Assembly: GCA_017395885.1 (NCBI GenBank)
Contig: JAFQNM010000233.1
Span: forward strand, 1 to 5,140
Direction of reading: 5' to 3'
DNA from: Clostridia bacterium
GTDB taxonomy: Bacteria > Bacillota > Clostridia > Oscillospirales > CAG-272
Length of the DNA: 5,140 bases
A program made the position numbers and the translations under genes. Below the pieces are notes generated by a model. The model had not been told where the DNA came from. It ran no database searches and worked only from the letters and a program-made list of their open reading frames with translations. Positions within the stretch are counted from its first letter, which is position 1. Every line of letters begins with the position of its first letter. Below are positions 4,787 through 5,140 of this stretch, in pieces.

Positions 4787-5140
4787 TTATGCCTTGGGGT
4801 TTTCTTCTGCAAACTTTTTCATAAATGCGATAAGTGCCTCAACGCCTTCGTAGGGCATAGCGTTGTAGATGGAGGCACGCATGCCGCCGACGGAGCGATG
4901 TCCCTTGAGGTTCTTAAGGCCTGCCTCGCCGGACTCCTTGGCGAACTTCTTATCAAGGTCAGCATCGCCGGTAACGAAGGTTACGTTCATCATGGAACGG
5001 CATTCGGGCTTAACGGGAGCGATATAGTAATCCTGGCTGTCAAGATAGTCGTAGAGGAGCTTTGCCTTCTTTTCGTTGAGGGCCTTCATTGCCTCAAGTC
5101 CGCCGAGAGACTCGATCCACTCGTAAACGAGCTTTGCAAT
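4787..5140 (-). CDS. serC: Phosphoserine aminotransferase, C-terminal part
   Basis: The last 117 residues are visible; the frame is open to the window edge, so the ATG at 5089 is internal and not a start. SerC is a PLP enzyme that transfers an amino group from glutamate to 3-phosphohydroxypyruvate, giving phosphoserine, the step after SerA. The visible part reads VYEWIESLGGLEAM, then EKKAKLLYDYLD. It ends with GHRSVGGMRASIYNAMP, a hallmark SerC block whose His and Arg contact the substrate phosphate in known structures. The PLP-binding lysine lies upstream, outside the window. About two thirds of a typical 360-aa protein is missing. The coupling to serA confirms the assignment. Confidence 0.94.
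   Translation of the reverse strand: MAKLVYEWIESLGGLEAMKALNEKKAKLLYDYLDSQDYYIAPVKPECRSMMNVTFVTGDADLDKKFAKESGEAGLKNLKGHRSVGGMRASIYNAMPYEGVEALIAFMKKFAEENPKA

Overview
The window looks like a chromosomal segment from a Gram-positive bacterium of the Bacillota, most likely class Clostridia. The evidence is the AAAGGAG-type Shine-Dalgarno sites, a consensus sigma-A promoter, rho-independent terminators, a clostridial-style short SerA with a C-terminal ACT domain, and a SipW-type signal peptidase with matching secreted proteins. All seven supported genes are on the minus strand, so transcription runs from high to low coordinates. The species cannot be fixed from the sequence alone.

Right part (about 2890-5140): housekeeping genes. 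The C-terminal end of serC (phosphoserine aminotransferase, cut by the window edge) is followed 24 bp later by a complete serA (phosphoglycerate dehydrogenase). Together they carry out the first two steps of serine synthesis from 3-phosphoglycerate. A strong terminator follows serA. A small RluA-family pseudouridine synthase gene begins only 5 bp after the terminator's T-tract and has no visible Shine-Dalgarno site. It ends at its own long-stemmed terminator.

Middle (about 2587-2929): a 343-bp AT-rich gene-free stretch. It holds that second terminator, a loose AAAGG-containing repeat pattern, and a near-consensus promoter (TTGATT, 17 bp, TATAAT) whose spacer contains a perfect 10-bp palindrome.

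Left part (1-2586): the accessory region. The promoter drives sipW, which encodes a signal peptidase of the Ser/His (ER-like) class. Downstream lie three tandem genes whose products carry SipW-cognate signal peptides: a lysine-rich start, a hydrophobic core, GT(L/F)A then Y/W, and NTF/NTM...GNV or GDV. The first two are complete paralogues (222 and 181 aa). The third is cut at position 1. This is the logic of the Bacillus tapA-sipW-tasA matrix locus: a dedicated peptidase with its own exported surface or fibre-type substrates.

The gaps between the secreted-protein genes are unusually structured. The 317-bp gap holds three successive hairpins, and the 162-bp gap holds two interleaved inverted repeats that cannot easily form together. 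These gaps are the most likely place for undescribed regulation, probably setting the ratio of the secreted proteins, but that role is inference.
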